Below, piece after piece: positions 9,140 to 17,703 of a stretch of 64,000 nt of DNA. The notes beneath the pieces were generated by a model, which was not told where the DNA came from, made no database searches, and was given only the letters and a program-made list of their open reading frames with translations. Both the position numbers and the translations under genes were made by a program. Position 1 is the stretch's first letter, and each line of letters starts with the position of its first letter. Source of the stretch: Cloacimonetes bacterium UBA5284 (GTDB taxonomy: Bacteria; Cloacimonadota; Cloacimonadia; Cloacimonadales; Cloacimonadaceae); assembly GCA_002410505.1 (NCBI GenBank), contig DHSO01000024.1:1-64000 (forward strand), given 5' to 3'.

Positions 9140-12100
9140 TACAGATCTCCTTTTTCTTTAGGTTTTGCGTGCTAAGATAATAGAAAGCAGGGATTACAAT
9201 GAGGGTGAGCAAGGTGGATACAAGCAAACCACCGATGGATACAATACCCATGGACATACGGAATTCACGTCCCGCACTACCAACACCCATTGCCATGGGC
9301 AACATGCCGATAACAATGGATAGAGTACTCATAATAATCGGTTTCAGCTTCATCTTTCCTGCTTCCAAAAGTGCATCGTGAGAACACATGCCTTCTTTTC
9401 GTTTCACGTTTACATAGTCTAATATTAATATAGCGTTATTTACAACTATGCCAACCAACATTATTATCGCCAACATGGAAAAGATGTTCAAACCAACCCC
9501 TGAGAAGAACAGAGACAGGATCACGCCGATGATGCCCAAAGGTATTGTAGCCAATATGATAAGCGGCTGAGTGAAGCTCTCCAGAATTGCTGCCAGCAGC
9601 ATGTAGGTTAGCAGAACAGCGATCGCGAAAGTTCTAATCATATCTGCCATGGTTTCATTCAGCATTTCAGCGTCTTGTCCCCATTTGATGCGATAACCGC
9701 TTGGTAACTCCAGATTATCCAGGCGTTTGGTGATCTCGGCATTCAATTGACCGGTGGAATATCCCTTAGCTGCGTTGCCGGTGATTTCTATGGATTTATA
9801 TCGATCCACGTGAATCAGTTGATACACACCCGCGGCAAAATCCACATCCACCAGCTGCGAAAGCAGGTAACTCTGCCCATTTACGACCACGCTCATGTTC
9901 ATGATCTTGTCCGGATGATTCACATCTTCGTCCGGCATGGTAAGTTTGATGTCATACTGGTTTCCACCTTCGCGATAGTATGTGTTCACCATGCCTTCGA
10001 TGCCGGTTCTCAGCCCGACAGCGAGGTCGTATACAGTTGCGCCTATTTCAGCTAACTTTTCGCGTTTGGGGTATAGAGTAAGCTCTGTGGAGCCGGGACG
10101 GGAACTGCTATCCACATTCAGAAGACCGGGGACGTCCCTAATCTTGTCCATAATGTCGTATTTGAGTTGTTCCAGAACTTCCTGATCCTGCCCCTGTATG
10201 TAGAAACTGATTCCGGAGCCACCCATGCCCATGTTGCTTTGGTCGCTTACTTTGATGATTGCATTGGGAATGTCTGCCAAATCCTGGATTATCACACCCA
10301 CCATGTCCAGTGTAGTCAGAGAGCGTTCATCTGCATCCACGAGTTTGATATCTGTGCTTGCCACGTTGCTGGCAGTATTGATGAAGCCTTGAGAACCGAT
10401 GTTGCTGACCACGTGTTCCACTTCTTTGTGTTTGGAGGCGCGTTCGTTCACCACTTCTACTACTTTTGCCGTTTCATCTAGGCTAACACCTTCAGGTAGT
10501 TCTATATTCACGCTAACATTGCCCTGGTCCATGGCAGGCATCAATTCAAAGCCCAAACCGGGGACCAGCAGGAAGCTGGCAAAAAGCATCAGAATAGATA
10601 TCACCAAGATACCAATGCTGGTACCCTTGTTGCGCAAAACAAAACGCATGAAACATATATATAGGTTTGAGAACTTGTCGAAGAAGCGGTCGAATCTCAA
10701 GCCGAATTTATTGGTTTTGGCTTTGTCCGGAATGATGATGGACGCCAACATCGGAGTGATAGTGAAGGATGAAATAAGTGAGAATATGGTGGCGAAAGTA
10801 ACGGTAAGAGCGAACTCTTTCAAGAAACCGCCCACCATAGATTTCATGCTTGCCATGGGTAAAAACACCACGATGTTGGTTAGCGTGGATGCCAAAACTG
10901 CGATGGTGATCTCTGCCGTTCCCTTATATGCGGCTTCCTTGCGCCCGTTACCCATTTCTTTGTGACGGAAGATGTTTTCGATAACCACCACCGAGTTTGT
11001 AACCAATATCCCCACTGCAGTAGAAAAGCCGGTGAGTGTGAGCATATTCAGGGTGAAGCCGGCAGCTTGCAAGAATATGAAGGTAGAGATGATCGATATG
11101 GGCATAGACAGTGCCACGATGAGCGTGGAACGCAGATCGTGCAAGAAGAGCAAGAGGATGAGGCCGGTGAGCAAAATCCCCAACCAGATGGTGTTTAAGG
11201 TATCATCAACTGTGGAGCGGGTAAATTCGCTGTCGTCTCGGATCACGTTCAGTTGTGTGTTGGGGGGTAATTCACTTTGCAAGGCTGGTAATTCATTACG
11301 CACCTGCTCCGCAATGTTCACCACGTTTCCATCGGAGCTCTTGGTGATGGACAAACGAACGATGTTGTTATCTGCCACTTGGTTTTTTACGTTGAAATAT
11401 GTGGCCTTTTGGGTTACTTTCTCTTGTCCGTCAATCACATTGGCCAGACTGCCCAATTTCTTGGGTCCGCTCATGGTGGGAATGTCCAGGTTTTCTATCT
11501 CTTGCACGCTGGAAAATTCTCCCTTCAAGCGCACGGAATACTGCTGATTACCGCTGATGAAAGTGCCGGCCGGCATGTCCATATTGTGAGCGGCAAGGAT
11601 TTGATTCAGCATGGTTGGGGATATGCTGTTTTGAAAAACTACCCGGTTCGGAATCTCCACTCCGATCTCACGTTTGGCGCCGCCACTGATGCTAACCTGG
11701 GCTACTCCCTCAATCTGAGAAAGCCTCTCTTTCAACTTCCCATCTGCCAATTCGTACATTTCACGGCTGTCCATGTCGCCGGATAGGACCAAGTCCATAA
11801 ACGGAAACGAGCTGAAATCGAACTTCTGTACCGAGGGTCGATCCACTCCATCCGGGAGATCGCGCAATACGCCGTCAACTTTGTCTTTTACTTCGGAGCT
11901 TCCTACATTGATATCCTTGCCTTGCTCAAAGGCAACCAGGATAATCGAAACGTTTTCCAGTGAATAGCTTTGAATGAAGTCAAGCTGAGGCACAGTGGCC
12001 GCCGCTTCCTCCAGCTTTGCGGTAACCTGGGTTTCTACTTCGCGAGGTCCAGCGCCGGAATATACCGTCATGATGGATACATAGGGCAGTTCCACATCCG

Positions 12101-12212
12101 GCATCAGATTGAGCGGCATCTCCATGTATGCCATTGCGCCAAACACCACAAAGACCAGTATGGCCATGGTTACCAGAACCGGCCGGTCTATGGATATTTT
12201 TGCTAAAAACAT
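9123..12212 (-). CDS. RND-family multidrug/solute efflux transporter (inner-membrane pump)
   Basis: The 1029-residue protein has the standard AcrB/HAE1-like layout: TM1 near 12-30, a large periplasmic loop (about 35-335), TM2-6, a second loop and TM7-12. Landmarks include MPLNLMPDVELP (about 32-43) and GIVVNNAILILDY in TM10. In TM4, where AcrB has the proton-relay pair Asp407-Asp408 (usually GLVVDDAIVV), this protein reads GILVTNSVVVIEN, with Thr405-Asn406. The pump would act with the adjacent adaptor and TolC-like channel. It starts one base after the adaptor gene's stop. The substrate is not predictable; the missing Asp pair raises the question of how transport is energised. Confidence 0.92.
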   Translation of the reverse strand: MFLAKISIDRPVLVTMAILVFVVFGAMAYMEMPLNLMPDVELPYVSIMTVYSGAGPREVETQVTAKLEEAAATVPQLDFIQSYSLENVSIILVAFEQGKDINVGSSEVKDKVDGVLRDLPDGVDRPSVQKFDFSSFPFMDLVLSGDMDSREMYELADGKLKERLSQIEGVAQVSISGGAKREIGVEIPNRVVFQNSISPTMLNQILAAHNMDMPAGTFISGNQQYSVRLKGEFSSVQEIENLDIPTMSGPKKLGSLANVIDGQEKVTQKATYFNVKNQVADNNIVRLSITKSSDGNVVNIAEQVRNELPALQSELPPNTQLNVIRDDSEFTRSTVDDTLNTIWLGILLTGLILLLFLHDLRSTLIVALSMPISIISTFIFLQAAGFTLNMLTLTGFSTAVGILVTNSVVVIENIFRHKEMGNGRKEAAYKGTAEITIAVLASTLTNIVVFLPMASMKSMVGGFLKEFALTVTFATIFSLISSFTITPMLASIIIPDKAKTNKFGLRFDRFFDKFSNLYICFMRFVLRNKGTSIGILVISILMLFASFLLVPGLGFELMPAMDQGNVSVNIELPEGVSLDETAKVVEVVNERASKHKEVEHVVSNIGSQGFINTASNVASTDIKLVDADERSLTTLDMVGVIIQDLADIPNAIIKVSDQSNMGMGGSGISFYIQGQDQEVLEQLKYDIMDKIRDVPGLLNVDSSSRPGSTELTLYPKREKLAEIGATVYDLAVGLRTGIEGMVNTYYREGGNQYDIKLTMPDEDVNHPDKIMNMSVVVNGQSYLLSQLVDVDFAAGVYQLIHVDRYKSIEITGNAAKGYSTGQLNAEITKRLDNLELPSGYRIKWGQDAEMLNETMADMIRTFAIAVLLTYMLLAAILESFTQPLIILATIPLGIIGVILSLFFSGVGLNIFSMLAIIMLVGIVVNNAILILDYVNVKRKEGMCSHDALLEAGKMKLKPIIMSTLSIVIGMLPMAMGVGSAGREFRMSMGIVSIGGLLVSTLLTLIVIPAFYYLSTQNLKKKEICNEQNR

Positions 12213-12213
12213 A

Positions 12214-13251
12214 TTAGTTTCCTTCTATTATGCGAATCTTCGCGCCTTCAGAGAGAGATTTGATACCCTCGATAATCAGCATATCACCTGCTTGCAGACC
12301 TTCGCTGATCTCATAACGCAATTGATCCGTGACACCGGTGGTGACCGGGACTTTGGTGGCCTTGTCTTCACGAGCGAGCCAAACAAAATCATCTCCGTTC
12401 TCTCTCACCAGATTGTTGCGGTCCACGATAAACACATTCGGTTTGGATAAGGTTTGAATACCGATCTCAGCAGTTACGCCAAAACCAAGCGCGGGTCGAT
12501 AGCCGGGAAACTGGGCTTCCACGCGAAAGGCCTTGGAAAAAGGATCCAGCGCCATGGCGATCTCGGAGATGCGTCCGGTGATAACGATGTCGTTCCAAGT
12601 GGCTTTCACAGTTCCGCCTTTCTTTATCCGGCTGATCTCATTCTCCGGTACCATAATGGTAGCTTTATAGCCATTGGTCGAGCTTACGGTGAAAAGATCC
12701 GTTCCGGGGAACACCTTTTCGGATACATTAACCATGATGTCTGTGATAACCCCGCCAATCGGAGCTTTCACAAAGACCATCTGTTCACTGGATTCCAGAT
12801 TCGCTTTGGCTACTTCCCATTGTGTTCTCACGTTTTCATAATCCTGCACAGAGATAGCGCCCTGTTCGTGCAATCTCTGCATCCGGTCGTGAGTAGTGTT
12901 TATGCTGTTGAAAGCTGTTCTGGCCTGCTCATACTGCGCGGAGGGGCTGTTTACGGGGAAGGTAACGATCACATCACCCTTTTCCACTCTGTCTCCCACC
13001 TTGGCCTTGATGCCGGTAACCACATCGCCCAACATCGCTTGAACGGTAGATTCCTGCATGCCTTGAAGGCTGGCGTTGTATATCAATTGCTGCACAAATG
13101 TATCACTCTCGATCTGTGATACACGAACCGGAATGCCCAGCTCTTCGTGAAGTTGTTCCATGCTCTTGGCGTCTTGCTCTTTCTTGCCGCATGCGCTCAG
13201 AAGCATAATCAGGCTCATGGCGACGATTAAATATGTAGTTCTCTTTTTCAT
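12214..13251 (-). CDS. RND efflux periplasmic adaptor (membrane fusion protein)
   Basis: The 345-residue lipoprotein (lipobox LLSACG, Cys near 21) has the adaptor order. A first lipoyl half appears near 75-105 (VVTGIKAKVGDRVEKGDVIVTF). An alpha-hairpin follows around 110-150 (YEQARTAFNSINTTHDRMQRL), with the second lipoyl half near 155-175 (VKAPIGGVITDIMVNVSEKV), then beta-barrel and membrane-proximal domains. It would bridge the inner-membrane pump and the outer-membrane channel. The gene is sandwiched between tolC-like and RND genes with gaps of one and three bases. Confidence 0.93.
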   Translation of the reverse strand: MKKRTTYLIVAMSLIMLLSACGKKEQDAKSMEQLHEELGIPVRVSQIESDTFVQQLIYNASLQGMQESTVQAMLGDVVTGIKAKVGDRVEKGDVIVTFPVNSPSAQYEQARTAFNSINTTHDRMQRLHEQGAISVQDYENVRTQWEVAKANLESSEQMVFVKAPIGGVITDIMVNVSEKVFPGTDLFTVSSTNGYKATIMVPENEISRIKKGGTVKATWNDIVITGRISEIAMALDPFSKAFRVEAQFPGYRPALGFGVTAEIGIQTLSKPNVFIVDRNNLVRENGDDFVWLAREDKATKVPVTTGVTDQLRYEISEGLQAGDMLIIEGIKSLSEGAKIRIIEGN

Positions 13252-13254
13252 TGT

Positions 13255-14643
13255 TTACTCCGCTGCTAATTTGTAACCTAGTGATTTTGTGAATTCCCGT
13301 TCCGCACTGATCACGTCGTATACGGCATTGAGATATTGCAAGCGAATGGAAGCGAGAGTGGTTTGAGCATCAAACACTTCCAATTGGATCCCCATCTGGT
13401 TGTCAAACCGAAGTTGAGCCAGTTCCAAGCTCCTTTCCGCCATCGCGATATTCTGTTCTTGTACTTCATAATTCTGTAATGCACTCTGTAGTCTCTGATG
13501 ATTCTGCTTGATCTGAAGATTGATAAGCTCTTTGGTATCCTGTTGTTGCAGCTTGGCAATCGCGAGATCATGCCTGGCGTAGCTGGCCTTACTGCGATTG
13601 GAAAGCCCGGTAAAGATGGGCAAGCTAAAGCCTATTCCCACGGAATACTGGGTACCAAAATCATCAGCTTCTATGCGGTATTCATCTGCTGCCGAGTATA
13701 GAGCCGCACTGGCTGTGAGAGCAACATTGGGCAGAAAGTTGCTGCGTTCCGCGTTGTATTGCAGCTGTTTTACCTCTGTGGCAATATCCAGCAGCTCCAG
13801 CTCAGTCCTGTTCTTTTCGGCAATCTCTTGTGCTTCGGCAAGACTCAATTCCGGTATCTGCGGCAACACAAATTCACCTTCCGGGATCAGGTTGGGATCG
13901 TCCGAGCCCAGTTGTTTACGGAAAGCTGCCAGAGCAAGGCTATAATTGTTTTGCGCTTGCAAGAGCCCCGGCTCCAGCTTGGCCACCTCAAGGCGAGCAC
14001 TCAAAAGGTCAAATTCTGATACCTGACCTTCTGTGCCAAAAAGCTCAACCCGGGCCAGGTGACGGCGAGCTGTATCCAGCGCTTCTTCTTGAATCTGCAC
14101 TACTTTCTGCGCCAGAATGGTCTGATAGAACATATTGGTGGTTTCCAGCAGCAGATCCTGCTCCTTCACGCTGTAATTCAAGCGTTGAATACTGCGATAG
14201 CGATCCACCGCTTTGATTCCGTTGATGAGCTTGCCGCCCAAAAACAGCACTTGATCCATCTTTAACTGCATGGCCAGAGAGCCTTCCTCTTGCGGAGAGG
14301 AGGGGATCATTCCGCCCACAATGCCGTCCAGAGCACCGGCGATCAATTTGTCTGTGTCTGTAGCCTCGTCTTCATCCAGCATATCAGTAACGCTTGGAAT
14401 CACACCGCCGGCGCTATCCGGCAGATATGTTTTGGAAAGCGAGTAGGAACCTTGCAGATTGAGCTGAGGCAGCAAACTGCCCCGTACATCTCTGTACTGT
14501 TCGTCAGCTTTGTCTATTTCCCGCGCTGCCATCAACAGGCTTTTGTTGTTCTGCCTGGCCATATTAATGCTCTCTTCCAGAGAAATGGCCGATAGCGCCA
14601 TACAGCAGCTTGCGCTTAGGATCAAAGTTATCCATCTCTTCAT
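13255..14643 (-). CDS. TolC-family outer-membrane efflux protein
   Basis: The 462-residue protein has a signal peptide (MKRWITLILSASCCMALSA) and the duplicated OEP layout of long coiled-coil helices with strand pairs. SLEESINMARQNNKSLLMA opens the first repeat and LSLAEAQEIAEKNRTELEL opens the second near 275. FSLPIFTGLSNRSKASYARH, near 340-360, is a typical strand-to-helix turn of the family. It forms the outer-membrane duct for the adjacent RND pump. It is the first structural gene after the TetR regulator, two bases from that gene's stop. Confidence 0.93.
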   Translation of the reverse strand: MKRWITLILSASCCMALSAISLEESINMARQNNKSLLMAAREIDKADEQYRDVRGSLLPQLNLQGSYSLSKTYLPDSAGGVIPSVTDMLDEDEATDTDKLIAGALDGIVGGMIPSSPQEEGSLAMQLKMDQVLFLGGKLINGIKAVDRYRSIQRLNYSVKEQDLLLETTNMFYQTILAQKVVQIQEEALDTARRHLARVELFGTEGQVSEFDLLSARLEVAKLEPGLLQAQNNYSLALAAFRKQLGSDDPNLIPEGEFVLPQIPELSLAEAQEIAEKNRTELELLDIATEVKQLQYNAERSNFLPNVALTASAALYSAADEYRIEADDFGTQYSVGIGFSLPIFTGLSNRSKASYARHDLAIAKLQQQDTKELINLQIKQNHQRLQSALQNYEVQEQNIAMAERSLELAQLRFDNQMGIQLEVFDAQTTLASIRLQYLNAVYDVISAEREFTKSLGYKLAAE

Positions 14644-14645
14644 AT

Positions 14646-15245
14646 TTAACCTCTTTTCAAAATTCCATTCAATATCAATTGCATTATTGTCTCGTGATCA
14701 CGTTCGATACGACGCAAAAGACCTTCAAAATCCACCACCATTATCGACTGATTACCCAGTAGAAACCAGTCGTTCAGCACTTCGCAAAGACGTTCTGCCA
14801 AGATATTATCTGACACCATTCCTTCATCGATTCCTTCCCTGATGATTCCGGTAAGAACCTGCAGCATTCTTTCTTTATTCATTTGGCGGTATCTTGTAAA
14901 ATGCTCATCGTAATTGAATGGAATGCTTTTTAAACCATCCAACCATATCGGCATTTCATTGCACGCATACTTCACGGGTTCCTGCATGAAAAACCTGAGC
15001 CTGTTTTCGAAGCCTTTGATCTCACTCAAGCGTCGAATCATTTCTTCCATAAAGCTCTGTGCCTGTTCAGATACCACTGTGATGAAAAGCTCTTCTTTGC
15101 TGGGAAAGTAATAGTAGATCGTCCCCTTCGCGATTCTTGCCTCCGCGGCAATCTCGTCCAAAGATGTCTTTGTATAGCCATAACGTGAAAAAATCCTCGC
15201 GGCTATATCGAGGATCATCTGTCTCTTATCCTTAGCTTGGTTCAT
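14646..15245 (-). CDS. TetR-family transcriptional regulator
   Basis: The 199-residue protein has the TetR N-terminal DNA-binding helix-turn-helix: ILDIAARIFSRYGYTKTS near 11-28, then the recognition part AKGTIYYYFPSKEELF near 39-54. The C-terminal half is a ligand/dimer domain with no obvious homologue. It is the first gene of the transcript with tolC-adaptor-RND, so it probably represses its own operon, relieved by a pump substrate. In the upstream gap, TGTATCT (15328-15334) and AGATACA (15361-15367) are inverted copies that could be operator half-sites, although the 26-base spacing is wide for TetR. Confidence 0.92.
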   Translation of the reverse strand: MNQAKDKRQMILDIAARIFSRYGYTKTSLDEIAAEARIAKGTIYYYFPSKEELFITVVSEQAQSFMEEMIRRLSEIKGFENRLRFFMQEPVKYACNEMPIWLDGLKSIPFNYDEHFTRYRQMNKERMLQVLTGIIREGIDEGMVSDNILAERLCEVLNDWFLLGNQSIMVVDFEGLLRRIERDHETIMQLILNGILKRG

Positions 15246-15551
15246 ATCAATTCTTTGTTTTCTTACTCCTGCTTATAATCAAAACTTGTGTGTGCTTCAG
15301 TATTACTCTTTCGGATGCACAATTAGATGTATCTTGGTCGTATCTGCATATTTGGATAGTAGATACACAAATAAACTCTGTTTATGGGCGTCAGGATGGA
15401 AAACTTGGAATATTTGTCAACAAGAATCTGACTATCTGAGAATAATAGTCAGTTATCCACCACCACTCCACACTGGTAAACGGGACCGCATTGCTACGCA
15501 AATAGCCTTATCTTGTCAGCTTTTCGCAGCCCTCCATAAAGGATGCTTATG
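15246..15551. other. Intergenic region upstream of the efflux operon
   Basis: This gap holds the promoter region of the minus-strand TetR operon. A TATAAG-like box lies near 15272-15277 on the minus strand. TGTATCT at 15328-15334, a second GTATCT at 15340-15345 and AGATACA at 15361-15367 form imperfect inverted repeats. No terminator was recognised for the gene ending at 15552. Confidence 0.35.
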
Positions 15552-16946
15552 CTATTTTACTACGATGAACTTCCGGGTGCCAAAGCCTTGCACTTTCAGA
15601 AAATACAGGCCGGCCGGCAGCTGGGACAGATCCAGTATTTGCTCGCTTTTTCCGCTCTGAAAACGCAGATCCTTTAGCTTTTGGCCACGCAGATTGTAAA
15701 CTGCCGCCCCTGAGGCTGCAGGCAGCGATGAACTGATCTTTAGAGCAGATGTGGCAGGATTTGGGAAGATGCGCACAGATAAGGCAGGACTTTGGATATC
15801 ATCCTCATTGGAGGAAGGATTGGCTATGTTTTCTTCTACATATTCCTCTCCATCGGAAAACACAATGCTAATCGATTCCCAGTTCACAGGCAGGCTGAGG
15901 TTGCTGATACCATACAGAGCGGATACACCGAAATCCACATAGTCCGGATTTTGCAAATCAAGTTGATGTTGCTGAGTGCCATCGATGCTCAGATAAGCTT
16001 GATGAGGCACATTCGCATCCCCATCGGTGTAGGTTAGTTGGAGATTGTTTAGCTCCATAGCTTCGAGGTTCAGGTCATAGCTGATATCACTGATTACCGG
16101 GCTGAAATTGTTTTCACCGCTCACATATTGGGCTTTCAGCAACAGAAAACCGGGAATAGTGTAATCTCCTTCCTGGATACCGGTATTCATACTCAACTGG
16201 GCCGTAGCGGTGGCCGAGGCAAAGAGCGGATAATCCGGCAACAGCCAATCTCCCACGTCCGCGTCTGAATACAGATCATCCAGTGCGCAGGAAAGAAAGA
16301 GCCACTCTCCCAAAACCTGGTACTCGATATCTCCCAGACGCTGCAATCCTTCCAGGCTCGTACCTGTAATTTTGTACAGGCCGGGGCTCAGAAGCATGCC
16401 CAAATTAACGGTATATATCAGCCCGTAGGCCACCGGTGTATTCTCAAAATCCACCAACGGATTAGCCAGAATGGACATATAGGCATTGAAGTTGAGGCCG
16501 GAATTGACCGGATACAATCCCGTAGCATTGCGGATGGCAAAGTAGATACGTTCATCGTCGAAAGACACTCTGCTTTCCAGGAGGTCCAGATTTACATCTT
16601 CGATAGCCTGATCGGCCTGAGGATCTGTTTGATATGGAGTGTAGGCAGCAAAAGCAGGCTCGGAAAGATTGTATATCGGGTTCAACAGCCCGAGGATACC
16701 GGTTTTGAATCCCAGATAAGCAGGCTCGGCAAGACTCCCTTGTTTCCATCCATCCACCCAGGGCAGCAGCTCAGTCTCCACAACTCCGCCTGTTTCCAGA
16801 TAGTAATAGCTTCCCTCTCCACTACTGGAGACAGCAAAGCTATATGGCGCGTCCAGATCAAAGCTGAAGATTCGCTCCAAATCCAGATAGCCCATCAATA
16901 AGGCTGATTGCACCAACAGTAAAGCAATTATACACGTTTTACGCAT
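15552..16946 (-). CDS. Secreted protein with T9SS type A sorting domain
   Basis: The 464-residue protein has a signal peptide (RKTCIIALLLVQSALLMG). Its long central region is of unknown function, with about eight aromatic-rich segments. The C-terminal 75 residues form a T9SS type A sorting domain (IFPNPATSALKISS ... AAVYNLRGQKL ... LPAGLYFLKVQG ... KFIVVK). It should be exported to the periplasm and then to the surface or medium. The gene is 30 bases downstream of plsC on the same strand. I do not recognise the passenger. Confidence 0.78.
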   Translation of the reverse strand: MRKTCIIALLLVQSALLMGYLDLERIFSFDLDAPYSFAVSSSGEGSYYYLETGGVVETELLPWVDGWKQGSLAEPAYLGFKTGILGLLNPIYNLSEPAFAAYTPYQTDPQADQAIEDVNLDLLESRVSFDDERIYFAIRNATGLYPVNSGLNFNAYMSILANPLVDFENTPVAYGLIYTVNLGMLLSPGLYKITGTSLEGLQRLGDIEYQVLGEWLFLSCALDDLYSDADVGDWLLPDYPLFASATATAQLSMNTGIQEGDYTIPGFLLLKAQYVSGENNFSPVISDISYDLNLEAMELNNLQLTYTDGDANVPHQAYLSIDGTQQHQLDLQNPDYVDFGVSALYGISNLSLPVNWESISIVFSDGEEYVEENIANPSSNEDDIQSPALSVRIFPNPATSALKISSSLPAASGAAVYNLRGQKLKDLRFQSGKSEQILDLSQLPAGLYFLKVQGFGTRKFIVVK

Positions 16947-16976
16947 AGTTTCTCCTTTGAAACCAGCAGTATTGAT

Positions 16977-17696
16977 TCACATCTGTGCCAGGGCAGTTTT
17001 TATGCGGCGGTGAATCTCATCTGCCAGCGCCCGTTTCTCTTTATAAATGGGGTCCATTGGCGTAACCGGTTCCAGCACCTTCAGTTTGAGCTCTGCCGGT
17101 TGAATCCGCTTATTAATCTCATGCACCCGCCACGTACCCTTAATAGCCAGCGGAACGATCGTGGCCTGAGCCATAGCCGGTAGTTTAAAACTTCCCAGAT
17201 GGAATTCTGCCATCTCATCTTTACGGCTTCTGGTTCCCTCCGGGAATATCACCATAGGATGCCCTGCCCGGATTACTTCCGCACTCTGTTGAAAGGTTTC
17301 AATGGCCTTCCTGGGGGACGAGCGGTCGATAAAGACGCAGGGGATTTCTTTCATCCACCAGGACAGCACAGGAATCTTGAAGAGTTCTTGCTTGGCAATG
17401 AAGCCCGCGGGTCTGCCGATGAAGCCCAAAACCAGAGGGATGTCAAACATGCCTTGATGGTTTGAGATAAAACAGATATTCTCGCTGTCAGGAAGATTTT
17501 CCAAGCCTGAAACATCCACTTTTGAACCGGTACTGAGCACGGTGGTTCTACCCCAAAAGCGGACAAAGAAATTCACTACTTTTCGATAGGCAGCTTTGGG
17601 AAGCAGTAACTTGCAGATAATCAAAAGAATATATGCCAGCAGGCATAGAAACATGAAGAAGATAAACCAGATTTTCCAGAGGGCAGATCTCACCAA
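16977..17696 (-). CDS. plsC: 1-acyl-sn-glycerol-3-phosphate acyltransferase
   Basis: The 239-residue protein has an N-terminal membrane helix (about 8-32) and the four PlsC blocks. NHQGMFD near 79-85 supplies the catalytic HX4D. A middle block has IPCVFIDRSSPRKA, then FPEGTRSRKD near 150 contacts the glycerol phosphate, and IVPLAIKGT follows near 180. It would acylate lysophosphatidate to phosphatidate at the inner membrane. It starts seven bases after the deacetylase-like gene and follows lon on the same strand. Confidence 0.92.
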   Translation of the reverse strand: MVRSALWKIWFIFFMFLCLLAYILLIICKLLLPKAAYRKVVNFFVRFWGRTTVLSTGSKVDVSGLENLPDSENICFISNHQGMFDIPLVLGFIGRPAGFIAKQELFKIPVLSWWMKEIPCVFIDRSSPRKAIETFQQSAEVIRAGHPMVIFPEGTRSRKDEMAEFHLGSFKLPAMAQATIVPLAIKGTWRVHEINKRIQPAELKLKVLEPVTPMDPIYKEKRALADEIHRRIKTALAQM

Positions 17697-17703
17697 TACT
17701 CCC

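Noticed and set aside
10399..10965. 188-codon plus-strand frame opposite the RND gene
   Set aside because: It is a shadow of the pump's periplasmic and membrane codons with no independent features.
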